Shown here piece by piece: positions 46,812 to 55,575 of a stretch of DNA of 64,000 nt (positions within the stretch are counted from its first letter, which is position 1; every line of letters starts with the position of its first letter). The position numbers were made by a program, and so were the translations under genes. Source of the DNA: Mesobacillus selenatarsenatis SF-1 (GTDB lineage Bacteria > Bacillota > Bacilli > Bacillales > Cytobacillaceae); NCBI RefSeq assembly GCF_000813125.1, contig NZ_BASE01000019.1, forward strand, positions 1 through 64,000. Reading direction: 5' to 3'. The notes beneath the pieces are model-generated. The model was not told the DNA's origin and searched no databases. It saw only the letters and a program-made list of their open reading frames with translations.

Positions 46812-47639
46812 TCAAGCAACCTGCAGATCATAAAGCTCTTCAAAATATCGCTCCTGATACTTCTTGTTCAGAATCCCTGCAAAATAAGCAATCGGATTCT
46901 TCACTTCCACTTTCGATTTCAACTTACGCACGAGCTGCTTGAAGGAGTCAAGGGACAGTGATAACAGGAGATCTGTTTCTTTTTCATAGTTGTTACGGTA
47001 GGCAGCGACCTTGCTCATCCGCCAGAATTCCTCGATTGACTTTGCGGTTGGGTAAAAGTATTTTACAAGATTGACGAATTCACTTGGAACCCGGTTGCTG
47101 ACAAAAAGATGCTCTTCCGGTACTTTTTCATCACCGGATTTTAACCTCTGAATTTCCGATGATTGTTCTTCAGCAGCCTTTTCTTCACGTTTATTATTCT
47201 TTTTAATGATAGTTTCAGAAGGAATGATCGTTTTATATTGGTGGCTCAATTGATTGCCATCCGGTAGTTCATTCATCGGGAAACGATTGAATACATACAG
47301 GTTGCTGGACTGTGAGCCGTTCTTGCGCGCAGTTTCATATACAGTGAAAATACCAATCTCACTAGCCTTCAAGATCATCCTTTTAAAAGTAGACCGGGAA
47401 ATCCCTATCTCCCCATACTCCTCATAAATCGCCTTTAGGACCGTCCCGATCTTGGCATTGGCCACCCCAGGAACCTTCGCAGCAAAACGAGCCAGCCGCT
47501 TCAAACCAATCAACTCACCCTTACTGAAAAAACGCTTCTTATCCGCCATCCACATCTCAAAATGATTGTTAAACTCTTTCAATGAACCAAACTGTGAATA
47601 CTCCGAAAAACTCTCAACAACCGCCGATTTAATTGTCAT
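46812..47639 (-). CDS. Winged-helix protein resembling plasmid/phage replication initiators
   Basis: 275 residues. An N-terminal HTH region (FSKGELIGLKRLARFAAKVP; then GISRSTFKRMILKASEIGIF) is followed by a charged linker and a C-terminal helical domain (VKNPIAYFAGILNKKYQERY) as seen in RepA/DnaD-like chromosomal proteins of Bacillus. Cytosolic; DNA-binding function is likely but unproven. The ATG at 47639 is used; an upstream GTG overlaps a hairpin. No operon partner. Confidence 0.65.
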   Translation of the reverse strand: MTIKSAVVESFSEYSQFGSLKEFNNHFEMWMADKKRFFSKGELIGLKRLARFAAKVPGVANAKIGTVLKAIYEEYGEIGISRSTFKRMILKASEIGIFTVYETARKNGSQSSNLYVFNRFPMNELPDGNQLSHQYKTIIPSETIIKKNNKREEKAAEEQSSEIQRLKSGDEKVPEEHLFVSNRVPSEFVNLVKYFYPTAKSIEEFWRMSKVAAYRNNYEKETDLLLSLSLDSFKQLVRKLKSKVEVKNPIAYFAGILNKKYQERYFEELYDLQVA

Positions 47640-47648
47640 GCTAATGCA

Positions 47649-47685
47649 CCACCCTTTCACCCTTTATATATGGATGAAAGGGTGG
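47649..47685 (-). promoter_or_regulatory. Long inverted repeat covering the ribosome site of the gene at 46812
   Basis: CCACCCTTTCA (47649-47659) and TGAAAGGGTGG (47675-47685) are perfect 11-bp arms with a 15-base loop. On the mRNA the 3' arm contains the GGGTGG that lies 9 bases before the ATG. It could be an operator or a hairpin that hides the ribosome site. Confidence 0.6.
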
Positions 47686-47751
47686 AAAGGACAGGGTGGG
47701 AAGCCGGGCATTGTGGCGGTTTTGTGAACAGTTAGATAGGAGATTTTAGAA

Positions 47752-47797
47752 CAAAAAAAATACGATAAGCAGCTTGAAGACTGCTTATCGTTCTTTT
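47752..47797 (-). terminator. Strong terminator at the end of the nucleoside-antibiotic cluster
   Basis: CGATAAGCAG (47763-47772) pairs with CTGCTTATCG (47781-47790), followed on the minus strand by ATTTTTTTTG. It lies 65 bases after the phosphotransferase stop and ends all minus-strand transcription from the cluster. Confidence 0.9.
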
Positions 47798-47861
47798 GGG
47801 ATTTCTAAGTAATTAATCATGTACGATTGCTATAATTGCCAACAGCTATTTCTTCTTCCCT

Positions 47862-48770
47862 TCAAAAGTCCCCTGAAGAGATTGGGATTTCCAAAGTTAT
47901 TGGTTTAGAATTATTAACAACAACATCGTACCAATAAACCCATGCCTTTAAATACTTGGGCAAGTCTTTGGGATGGTGTTTAATACATCTAGCTATCCGA
48001 AAATATAATCCGATAATGACTTCTTGGTACAATGTTGGTCTGCTAATTTCCTTGCCAATCTTTAAAAAATCTGCTGCATGTTCAATTGTTTTGCGGTCCA
48101 AATTATTTGGGGTGGAACAAAATGCGTATACCAAATCGTAAATTGGATATCCAATTACGGGCATTGGATCAATAATGCCTTCTAGGTTGCCATTTTTCAC
48201 TAAAAAATTATGGAAGCCGCAATCCCCATGTAATAAATAAGGAGTTTTACTTGATTGATCTCTAGCCGAATCCTCAATTAGCTCATATATAAGCTTCCGT
48301 TCCTTTTCTGGGATATATGAACCTATCCAATCATCTGCCTCTGCGGTCCATTCTCTTAAAAAGCCTGACCACGAATTCGTTGCTCTTTGGACCCAGCCCC
48401 AACCATTATCTACTCCAATTGGTTCATAGTGATTGATTAATCTCTCAACTATAATTTGAAGAAATTTATCTTTGCTGATGCTGTACGGATTTATTTCACC
48501 TGGAATGTAGGAGTAAACTATGTACTTATTATTCAGGTCAGTATAAAGAATATCAGCCAGTACATCAAGATGTCTGTAATTCCTCAAGAAAAACGATTCA
48601 GCTTTGAGTACTTCCGGTGCATTTATTTTTATTACATATTTTGAAAGATTTATATCCTTAATTACATGGATATCACTTAAGGTTCCGCCGTGTAACTTTT
48701 TAATTCCAATTATCTCCGCTGAGATTGCCTTTTCTTTAATTAGGTCATTTACAATTGATTCAATATCCAT
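47862..48770 (-). CDS. Aminoglycoside-phosphotransferase (APH) family kinase, candidate self-resistance
   Basis: Cytosolic small-molecule kinase, 302 residues. The N-lobe begins DIESIVNDLIKEKAISAEII. The catalytic loop is LLHGDCGFHNFLVKNG (H-G-D....N, about 190) and the metal-binding segment is GIIDPMPVIGYPIYDL. The ATG at 48770 has GGTG 8 bases upstream. It follows the ABC-F gene by 32 bases. Family members phosphorylate antibiotics, homoserine or other alcohols. Next to an antibiotic cluster, phosphorylation of the product for self-protection is a reasonable inference. Confidence 0.85.
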   Translation of the reverse strand: MDIESIVNDLIKEKAISAEIIGIKKLHGGTLSDIHVIKDINLSKYVIKINAPEVLKAESFFLRNYRHLDVLADILYTDLNNKYIVYSYIPGEINPYSISKDKFLQIIVERLINHYEPIGVDNGWGWVQRATNSWSGFLREWTAEADDWIGSYIPEKERKLIYELIEDSARDQSSKTPYLLHGDCGFHNFLVKNGNLEGIIDPMPVIGYPIYDLVYAFCSTPNNLDRKTIEHAADFLKIGKEISRPTLYQEVIIGLYFRIARCIKHHPKDLPKYLKAWVYWYDVVVNNSKPITLEIPISSGDF

Positions 48771-48802
48771 ATTCACTTCACCGACATTCGATTGTTGTCT
48801 CC

Positions 48803-50692
48803 TTAATTCATGATTAATTCTAACTCTTGATATATCTTGTCCCTGGCTTGTTCACATTCCACTTTTTCATTAAATAATTGTTCTAATAATCCTAAATCAC
48901 TCTCTGCAGACAACTGTTGTTCGATTGAATCAATCCGATTTTCGATTACCTTCAAATCCTTTTCGATTTTATCAAAAGTGGCTACGGCTGGTTCTTTCTT
49001 TTCTCTAGTAGGAATGTAATTTTTTATTTTTTTCTCTTTTACAAGGGTTTCTCTTTGATTCATTTTACTTGCTAAAAGGTTTCTCCTGGCTGTATCATAA
49101 CTTCCTTCAAAAAAAGTTAACTTTGAGTCTTCAATCCAATAAACTTTATCAAATAATTTATTTATAAAATATCGGTCATGAGAAACAGCTAAAATTGTAC
49201 CGTTGAAATGATCCAGTGCTTCTTCAAGTACTTCTCTCGACTCTATATCAAGATGATTAGTTGGTTCATCTAATACCAGCAGATTAATATCCTGATGCAT
49301 TAATTGGGCCAAACGGAGCCTCATTAGTTCTCCGCCACTCAATTGTGAAATTTTCCTAAAAACTGCATGACCATAAAACAGAAATCTTGCTAATATATTT
49401 CTGGCTTCCCCTTCCGTAACTGAAACATTTTCTCGGAACGATTCTATTACTGTGTTATCCGAATTCGCAGCAAATATTTCTTGAGAAAGGTAGCCTATTT
49501 TCACATTGCTGCCAATTGTAATCTGCCCTTGACCAGGTTTCACTTCACCACATATCATTTTTAGAATTGTTGATTTCCCAGCTCCATTATTACCAAGCAA
49601 TGCTGTTCTATCTTGATAGCGGATAAACATATTTCCGTCGGTCAGGATTGTCTTATTTCCCAATTTCTTTGCCACATTATCCATAACGACAATGTCATTT
49701 CCACTTCTCTCTGCTGATTCAAGTTGCAGCCCCATTTTTTTTCGATGGAGTACTGGGCGGTTAATTTTCTCCATTCTTTCTAATGCCTTTTCCATACTTC
49801 TGGCTCTTCTGTGCATGTTTGCGTTTGGGGGATTAGCCCTGTTCGCCCATTCCTTCAGTGTTTTAATCGTTTGCTTCATTTTCTTTATTTTTTGCTGCTG
49901 TAATTTATAGTTTTCAAATTCTTTCAATAACCGTTTTTCTTTTTCAACAACAAACTCAGAATAGTTTGTTTGGTAGATGGTTAACTCCCCATCCTCCATA
50001 TCGAATATTTTTGTATTTATTTCATCTAAGAAATATCGGTCATGAGATATAACAATTACGGTTCCTTCATATTTTTTCAAATAACTGCTTAACCACTCTA
50101 CTGATTCAATGTCCAGATGATTGGTTGGCTCGTCCAATAAGATAATATTGGGATTTTGCAATAATGTGAGACCAAGACAAATCTTTGTCTTTTCTCCCCC
50201 GCTTAAATCATTGAAATGTTTTGTTAGTAAATCCTCCATGTTTAGACCGTTAGAAATATTTTCGATTTTTGCTTCTATTTCATATCCATTCTTCATTGAA
50301 AACTCATCTTGCAGCAGTCCATACCTCTTCATTACTTTATTCAAGTTGGGCGAGTGACCTTCAGCCTCCATCTGCTTTTCTAATAATTTCATCTCTTCTT
50401 GAATCTCTAGTAAATCTTCAAATGCCAGTTTTAGAACATCTTTACCGGTAAAACCATCTGAAAAATTCGGAATTTGCGCAAGATAACCAATCCTTGTATT
50501 CTTCTTCCAATGTATTTCTCCAGCATCTGGTCTATCGTGATTAGCCAGCAACTTTAATAGAGTCGTTTTTCCTGAACCATTACTTCCAACAATCCCAATT
50601 CGATCGCCAGCATAAATATCAAATGCCAATTTATTCAGGACTACAGAACCGCCATACATCTTGCTTACTTCTCTTCCACTGCATAAAATCAT
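48803..50692 (-). CDS. ABC-F ATPase (ribosome protection type)
   Basis: Soluble protein with two ATPase domains and no membrane part, 629 residues. Domain 1: Walker A GIVGSNGSGKTTLL, signature LSGGEKTKICLG, Walker B IILLDEPTNHLD. Domain 2: LLGNNGAGKSTIL, LSGGELMRLRLA, LLVLDEPTNHLD. Between them lies a long charged P-site tRNA-interaction linker (FENYKLQQQKIKKMKQTIKT), and a coiled-coil tail ends the protein. ABC-F proteins act on the ribosome at the E/P sites, and many relieve antibiotics bound at the peptidyl-transferase centre. ATG at 50692 is preferred over an upstream TTG. It lies 70 bases downstream of the UDP-glucose dehydrogenase gene, same strand. Confidence 0.92.
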   Translation of the reverse strand: MILCSGREVSKMYGGSVVLNKLAFDIYAGDRIGIVGSNGSGKTTLLKLLANHDRPDAGEIHWKKNTRIGYLAQIPNFSDGFTGKDVLKLAFEDLLEIQEEMKLLEKQMEAEGHSPNLNKVMKRYGLLQDEFSMKNGYEIEAKIENISNGLNMEDLLTKHFNDLSGGEKTKICLGLTLLQNPNIILLDEPTNHLDIESVEWLSSYLKKYEGTVIVISHDRYFLDEINTKIFDMEDGELTIYQTNYSEFVVEKEKRLLKEFENYKLQQQKIKKMKQTIKTLKEWANRANPPNANMHRRARSMEKALERMEKINRPVLHRKKMGLQLESAERSGNDIVVMDNVAKKLGNKTILTDGNMFIRYQDRTALLGNNGAGKSTILKMICGEVKPGQGQITIGSNVKIGYLSQEIFAANSDNTVIESFRENVSVTEGEARNILARFLFYGHAVFRKISQLSGGELMRLRLAQLMHQDINLLVLDEPTNHLDIESREVLEEALDHFNGTILAVSHDRYFINKLFDKVYWIEDSKLTFFEGSYDTARRNLLASKMNQRETLVKEKKIKNYIPTREKKEPAVATFDKIEKDLKVIENRIDSIEQQLSAESDLGLLEQLFNEKVECEQARDKIYQELELIMN

Positions 50693-50762
50693 TTTTTGTT
50701 GACACCCACTTTTTACGAACAACCATATTTTAGTTGCTGCTTTTATACTAACTCTCTAAAAC

Positions 50763-52115
50763 TTAAACATAGCTTTCTGCCAGCTTAACCAATCTATCAG
50801 GTATGATATTGTTATTTATTACTGGCCGCCCCACAGAATGGTACTCAATACCCGCTTCCATTGCTTCATCTAATGTGAAACAGTTTCTCCCATCAAAAAC
50901 AATTGGAGAATTCATTAATTCAACAAAAATAGATAAATCCAATTCTTTAAAAACATCCCATTCAGTCAAAATCAGTGCAATATCCGTTTCTCTTATGGTC
51001 TCTTTGATTGATATTCCATAGTTAACCTTCGGATTTAACCACTGTACAGCATTTTTCATAGCTTTCGGGTCATATACAACTACTTCAGCACCTTGCTCAA
51101 TTAATTTATCTGTGATTATGATAGAAGCTGCTTCTCTCATATCATCAGTATTTGGTTTAAACGATAATCCGAGAACCGCAATTCGCTTTCCCTTTAAGGA
51201 ACCAAATCTATGTTTAAGTTTATGTAATAGCAATTTCTGTTGTCGTTGATTAACGCGAATAACTCCCTTTAATAATTCAAAGTTATATCCAACTTGATCA
51301 GAGACCTGAACTAATGCATTCGTATCTTTTGGAAAGCAGGAACCGCCATAACCAATACCTGCATTTAAAAATTCATGACCAATCCTTTTATCCGTCCCCA
51401 TCCCTAAAGCGACCTCTTCAATATTTGCTCCTAAACGTTCACATAAGTTTGAGATTTCATTTATAAAGCTGATTTTAGTAGCTAAAAAAGCATTCGATGC
51501 GTATTTAATCATTTCTGCACTGCGAATATCTGTTATTAAAATATTCATCCCTAATGGCTTATACATTGTGGCCACACATTCCGCAACCCGGTAATTGTCC
51601 GATCCAATGATGATTCGGTCACCATGATATGTATCATAAACAGCAGAGCCCTCTCTTAAGAATTCGGGATTGGACACTACTGAAAACTCCACATTATGGC
51701 TTAAATTTGAAAAAATAATATCTCTTATTAATTCATTTGTTCCCACAGGAACTGTACTCTTGATAATGATAATGGTATCTTTCACAATCGATTCTGCGAT
51801 TTGGAGGGAAACCTGTTTGATCTGAGATATATCTGCAGATCCATCATCTTTCATTGGAGTTCCAACAGCGATTATAACGATGTCCGCATTTAACAACCCC
51901 TTCTGGATTTCAGTTGTAAAATGCAGTCTGCCAGATACAATATTTTTCTTCATTAATGGCTCTAACCCCGGTTCATAAAAGGGAGATTTCCCCTTTGACA
52001 TCAAAGAAACCTTACGCTCATTAATGTCTATGCATGTAACATCATGACCAATATCGGCCAAACTCACTCCGCTTACCAAGCCTACATAACCTGTACCAAT
52101 TACTGAAACTTTCAT
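50763..52115 (-). CDS. UDP-glucose 6-dehydrogenase
   Basis: Oxidises UDP-glucose to UDP-glucuronate with two NAD+. Motifs: Rossmann VIGTGYVGLVSG (5-16), SVVSNPEFLREG, and the catalytic cysteine in GIGYGGSCFPKDTN (about 255-270). 450 residues, normal length. The ATG at 52115 is used since GGAG lies 8 bases upstream. In a capsule or teichuronic locus it would be called tuaD/ugd. Here no polymer genes are near, so UDP-glucuronate for the sugar of a nucleoside is the likelier use. Confidence 0.95.
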   Translation of the reverse strand: MKVSVIGTGYVGLVSGVSLADIGHDVTCIDINERKVSLMSKGKSPFYEPGLEPLMKKNIVSGRLHFTTEIQKGLLNADIVIIAVGTPMKDDGSADISQIKQVSLQIAESIVKDTIIIIKSTVPVGTNELIRDIIFSNLSHNVEFSVVSNPEFLREGSAVYDTYHGDRIIIGSDNYRVAECVATMYKPLGMNILITDIRSAEMIKYASNAFLATKISFINEISNLCERLGANIEEVALGMGTDKRIGHEFLNAGIGYGGSCFPKDTNALVQVSDQVGYNFELLKGVIRVNQRQQKLLLHKLKHRFGSLKGKRIAVLGLSFKPNTDDMREAASIIITDKLIEQGAEVVVYDPKAMKNAVQWLNPKVNYGISIKETIRETDIALILTEWDVFKELDLSIFVELMNSPIVFDGRNCFTLDEAMEAGIEYHSVGRPVINNNIIPDRLVKLAESYV

Positions 52116-52202
52116 ATTTGCCACTCCAATACCAGCTATTTTTTCAATATTCAGATTATTAAACATGTATAAAGTGTTAAGAACTGATTTATTTTTGTTA
52201 AT

Positions 52203-53375
52203 TCATCTAACTAAAAGGGAAGTTTGCAGGCCTTCTATACAATCACCAATGCGCTCAATCCCAGTTTTCATTTGTGTAATCTCCGGGTTAGTAAAATTCA
52301 ACCTAATGTAATTCCCTGTGTCACTTTCAGAATCGGCACAAAAAACAGGTCCAGGTATAAAACTGATTCCTCTGTTTAGTGCAAGGTCTAATAACTCAGA
52401 TACATTAATTTCTTCTTTCATAGCAATCCATAAAAACATCCCGCCAGCTGGTACGGTGTATTGAATATGTTTATTCAGGTAAACATCCAGATAATGCATC
52501 ATGAAATCTCTTTTAGTCTTATAATGACTTCTTAATTTGTCCAAATAAGAATCAAAATCTCCTTTTAAAACTTCAAGAACTATGAACTGAGATAAATTGC
52601 TCGTGTGAATGTCCTTATTTTCTTTCAACTTCCTGATTTTCCTAATGATCTCCTCATTTGCGATGATATAGCCCACTCTCAGTCCAGGGGAGATAATCTT
52701 GGAAAAACTTGATATATATATAACTTTGGAATGCTCCAATGATTTAATCGGCTTAATAATTTCATCATTATAATAAAGTTCGATGTATGGGTCATCTTCA
52801 ATAATGATCGTATCGAAATCTTTAATGATTTCAACCATCCTCTTGCGTCTTTCCTTACTTAAAGAGAAACCCGTAGGATTATTGTAATTAGTAACAATAT
52901 ATATAAATTTCGGGCTATATTTTTTAAGCTTGGATTCTAAACATTCTATAATTATCCCATTATCATCTGATTCAACTGGAATGACATTCGCCTTATAACT
53001 TTTAAAAATTTCAATAGCTGATACAAATGAGTATTGATCTACAAGAATATAATCACCTGGATCAATAAAAAATTCTGTCATGATATCTATTGCTTGAGTG
53101 CCTCCAGAAGTTATCAGAATTTCATGGGCATTTGTATTAATCCCGTATCTTTGAACCCATTTACTTAACAGCTTTCTAAATTCGCCGTTCCCTTCAATTT
53201 CTCCATATTGGAAAATGGATTGGCTTTCTTCACCGAAGACGCCTTTCAGGACATCTATTACTAATTCTGTGGATGGCAATCCACCAGCAAAAGAGATTAC
53301 CCCTTCTGTTACATTGAGTAATTCATTAACAGGATTCACTTGTTTTAATGTGTGTTCTGCCTTGAGGGAAATCAT
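52203..53375 (-). CDS. PLP-dependent class I/II aminotransferase (2-aminoadipate/MocR-like)
   Basis: 390 residues of fold type I without the GntR HTH domain of MocR regulators. The substrate-aldimine motif is VTNYNNPTGFSLS, the aspartate is in IIEDDPYIEL and the PLP lysine is in SSFSKIISPGLRVGY (about 225). The family covers LysN-type 2-aminoadipate and aromatic transaminases. AGGAG lies 7 bases before ATG. In this cluster it may supply the non-sugar amino acid or modify the product. It is 52 bases after the phosphopantetheinyl transferase gene. Confidence 0.88.
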   Translation of the reverse strand: MISLKAEHTLKQVNPVNELLNVTEGVISFAGGLPSTELVIDVLKGVFGEESQSIFQYGEIEGNGEFRKLLSKWVQRYGINTNAHEILITSGGTQAIDIMTEFFIDPGDYILVDQYSFVSAIEIFKSYKANVIPVESDDNGIIIECLESKLKKYSPKFIYIVTNYNNPTGFSLSKERRKRMVEIIKDFDTIIIEDDPYIELYYNDEIIKPIKSLEHSKVIYISSFSKIISPGLRVGYIIANEEIIRKIRKLKENKDIHTSNLSQFIVLEVLKGDFDSYLDKLRSHYKTKRDFMMHYLDVYLNKHIQYTVPAGGMFLWIAMKEEINVSELLDLALNRGISFIPGPVFCADSESDTGNYIRLNFTNPEITQMKTGIERIGDCIEGLQTSLLVR

Positions 53376-53427
53376 TACATTACTCCTGTTCTATAGCTAA
53401 AAGCCATTATAATCAAAATCATACACT

Positions 53428-54030
53428 TCAAACATCAACGCAAATACTCACATAATATTCATGATTTATTGTGAAAGATATTATCTTCGGAGTAATACCA
53501 TCAATATCTGTCTCAACATGACATTGGCCAGGCTTTAAAGGGATTGAAAAAGAATCCAAAGGTATTCTTAACCCCTTGCCCAGATACTTTACGAAACTTT
53601 CCTTACCAGTCCATATTCTATAGAACTCTTTTTCTCCTATATGAGAATCGACCGTTCGCAGGTAGCGCTGCTCTTCCATACTAAAGTGCCTGGAAATATT
53701 CTTATAATCAATTGTCCTTAATTTTTCAATATCAACACCAATAGATGAATTTGATATACCTATCAGGATCCATTCATCAGAGTAGGATATATTAAAGTGA
53801 ATCCCATGTTCTTCATCCACAAACTTTTTTCCATACTTATCTATCTGGATATTAAATTCATTCAGGTTTAAATTGAGTTTTGATGCAATAAGTGACCTAA
53901 CAATTTCACTTGAAGCTTTTGATAACAGAGATCGGTCTGACTGGTATGATCTTGTGTCTTGATCACAATAGAGATCTTCTGAACTCTTATGAATTAATGA
54001 GGAATTAATTATGTATAATTCAATCATCAT
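53428..54030 (-). CDS. Sfp-type 4'-phosphopantetheinyl transferase
   Basis: Activates carrier proteins by moving phosphopantetheine from CoA to a serine. 200 residues; IGVDIEKLRTIDY supplies the Mg2+-binding D-x-E, and YRIWTGKESFVKYLGKGLRI is the second signature (W..KE...K). Typical Sfp is about 220-230 residues. The start is an ATGATG doublet with GAGGG upstream; the second ATG (54027) is equally possible. It lies 27 bases after the unknown gene at 54058. The dedicated partner is presumably the carrier protein at 55553. Confidence 0.93.
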   Translation of the reverse strand: MMIELYIINSSLIHKSSEDLYCDQDTRSYQSDRSLLSKASSEIVRSLIASKLNLNLNEFNIQIDKYGKKFVDEEHGIHFNISYSDEWILIGISNSSIGVDIEKLRTIDYKNISRHFSMEEQRYLRTVDSHIGEKEFYRIWTGKESFVKYLGKGLRIPLDSFSIPLKPGQCHVETDIDGITPKIISFTINHEYYVSICVDV

Positions 54031-54057
54031 CCAACCCTCATTATGTTTATTGGTTTG

Positions 54058-54933
54058 CTAAATAGTCTTAACAAATTCCAAAATATCTTTAAACTGATAT
54101 CCTAAGATTTCAACGATAATTCCATCCAGCTCTTTAATACTTTCAAATGATATTTCATCATAAATTGCAGGAACATGCTTGCTATCTACCAATAGGCAGT
54201 TTTCGCTTGAGTCGAAGGACGGAATCGGTAAGGTCGGGATGAACTTAGCCTGTTTTTCAATTCCGGTAATAACCGATTTAGACAAATGGATACCGTCTAC
54301 CACCAAATCGTTCTCTTCAATGGCTCCATTCGGATATCTATACCTTAAACAATAGCTTTCATATCCCTTTAGGATTTGATCTTCGTTAAAAGTACCCATT
54401 GGATATAGCTTTAACTTTTGGTTAGTTGTATATGGCTGGAATAGCCCGTACAAATCTCTTTGGTCGACTCCTCCCTGAAATAACTTATCAGCATGTGTTG
54501 CCAACATTTCAACCCCTAAGAAATCTGAAAGCTGCTCAACCAATCGTTTAATTTTAGAAGACAACTTCAGGTATTTTTCCTTGTACATTGGATAATTGTG
54601 AGCTTCTTCCATGATCGGCACCAATATTAAAGCTTCTACCTTGAGTTTTTTAGCAAACATGGCAACCACTAATATCTCCCACAAGAAAGACAGCGGTAAT
54701 TGGGCAAATTCTCCGTTACTTTTGTAAATGCATACGCCACCTATGACCCTATCAACTTTTGTATTCGAGAGGTTATAACCTCCAATAGCAATATTAGTAA
54801 GAGAACCAAGCTCATTTTCCCAATCAGCCGACAAAGGAAGAATCCCTTGTTCTTTCCAGGCAAGAGGGCTACCCTCATTTAAGCCCATGGCTCTCTGGGC
54901 ACCAACTGGGTATTCTTCAGTTAAAAGACTCAA
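54058..54933 (-). CDS. Unknown cluster protein, 291 residues
   Basis: No family is recognised. It is a soluble protein beginning SLLTEEYPVGAQRAMGLNEG. A middle segment, LVPIMEEAHNYPMYKEKYLK followed by THADKLFQGGVDQRDLYGLF, has the flavour of Rossmann-type nucleotide-binding class I synthetases but lacks a clear HIGH or KMSKS motif. The start is a TTG immediately after the stop of the ligase gene (1-base gap), with AGAGGTG 8 bases upstream, so it is tightly coupled to the amino acid:carrier-protein ligase. A role in aminoacyl transfer or amide formation is inferred from position only. Confidence 0.75.
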   Translation of the reverse strand: MSLLTEEYPVGAQRAMGLNEGSPLAWKEQGILPLSADWENELGSLTNIAIGGYNLSNTKVDRVIGGVCIYKSNGEFAQLPLSFLWEILVVAMFAKKLKVEALILVPIMEEAHNYPMYKEKYLKLSSKIKRLVEQLSDFLGVEMLATHADKLFQGGVDQRDLYGLFQPYTTNQKLKLYPMGTFNEDQILKGYESYCLRYRYPNGAIEENDLVVDGIHLSKSVITGIEKQAKFIPTLPIPSFDSSENCLLVDSKHVPAIYDEISFESIKELDGIIVEILGYQFKDILEFVKTI

Positions 54934-55575
54934 TCAATATTCACCTCTATCTAAAGACTCATACAATCTTTCAATTCCAATTCCAAAGCAGCAGGAAGTT
55001 CCTTCTGCATTCTTTCTTCCTGAAAAATGTTTTCCGTGTCTGTTTGCTGAGGCTATTGAAACTTTTTCTACCCCATTCCCCACTACCCATTCTTCTTTTT
55101 CATATTTTTGTATAAATGAATCATCTGCTTCAATCCACTCACCTTTTGTGTACTTGCTTAAGAGTGAAGATAGAAGTTCCTTTACTTCAGAATATTTATT
55201 TGTTGTGTACTCCTCTGATCCAGTAATAATAATTTCTGCCACTTCAAATGATTCTAATCTGGTTTGCTTATTCAGGTTGCGCAATGGCTCTAACCGGTGG
55301 ACACGGTTGAATCCAAAGTAAATATTATTAGTATAATCTTCAATCTGATCAAAGAAAGGCAGACAAGCAGCATGCACAAGGGTACCTTCTTTATGCCCAG
55401 AGTCCACATTTTGAGGATGGAAGAAGGAACTTTCAACAAGTGATGGCAGCCATAGGTGGGTATATTCGAGCACCTTAAGAGTTTCCTCTATCTCTCTCTT
55501 TATATCGAACAATCGTTTTGCCTCTTCTCCACAAACAAAAAGAGCACCTGATTTAGTTGATTTGATATCTTTCAA
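54934..55575 (-). CDS. Amino acid:carrier protein ligase (SerRS-like)
   Basis: A truncated class II aminoacyl-tRNA-synthetase fold without a tRNA-binding arm, 213 residues. It matches the amino acid:[carrier protein] ligases, homologues of atypical SerRS that load an amino acid onto a carrier-protein phosphopantetheine. Candidate Zn2+ ligands are the cysteine in GTLVHAACLPFF, the glutamate in TRLESFEVAEI and a cysteine in TSCCFGIGIERL (motif 3-like G-x-G-x-ER). The TTG at 55575 is preferred because AGAGG lies 9 bases upstream. The gene overlaps the carrier protein gene by 23 bases, so the pair is coupled. The amino acid (glycine, alanine or serine in known members) is not predictable. Confidence 0.8.
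   Translation of the reverse strand: MKDIKSTKSGALFVCGEEAKRLFDIKREIEETLKVLEYTHLWLPSLVESSFFHPQNVDSGHKEGTLVHAACLPFFDQIEDYTNNIYFGFNRVHRLEPLRNLNKQTRLESFEVAEIIITGSEEYTTNKYSEVKELLSSLLSKYTKGEWIEADDSFIQKYEKEEWVVGNGVEKVSIASANRHGKHFSGRKNAEGTSCCFGIGIERLYESLDRGEY

Noticed and set aside
48803-50692. ABC transporter
   Set aside because: Two ATPase domains with an ABC-F linker and no membrane domain in the protein or nearby.
50763-52115. Teichuronic acid or capsule gene tuaD
   Set aside because: No polymerase, flippase or other surface-polymer genes are close; the neighbours are antibiotic-type genes.
54934-55575. Seryl-tRNA synthetase
   Set aside because: Far too short, no tRNA-binding coiled coil, and coupled to a carrier protein; the carrier-protein ligase reading fits better.
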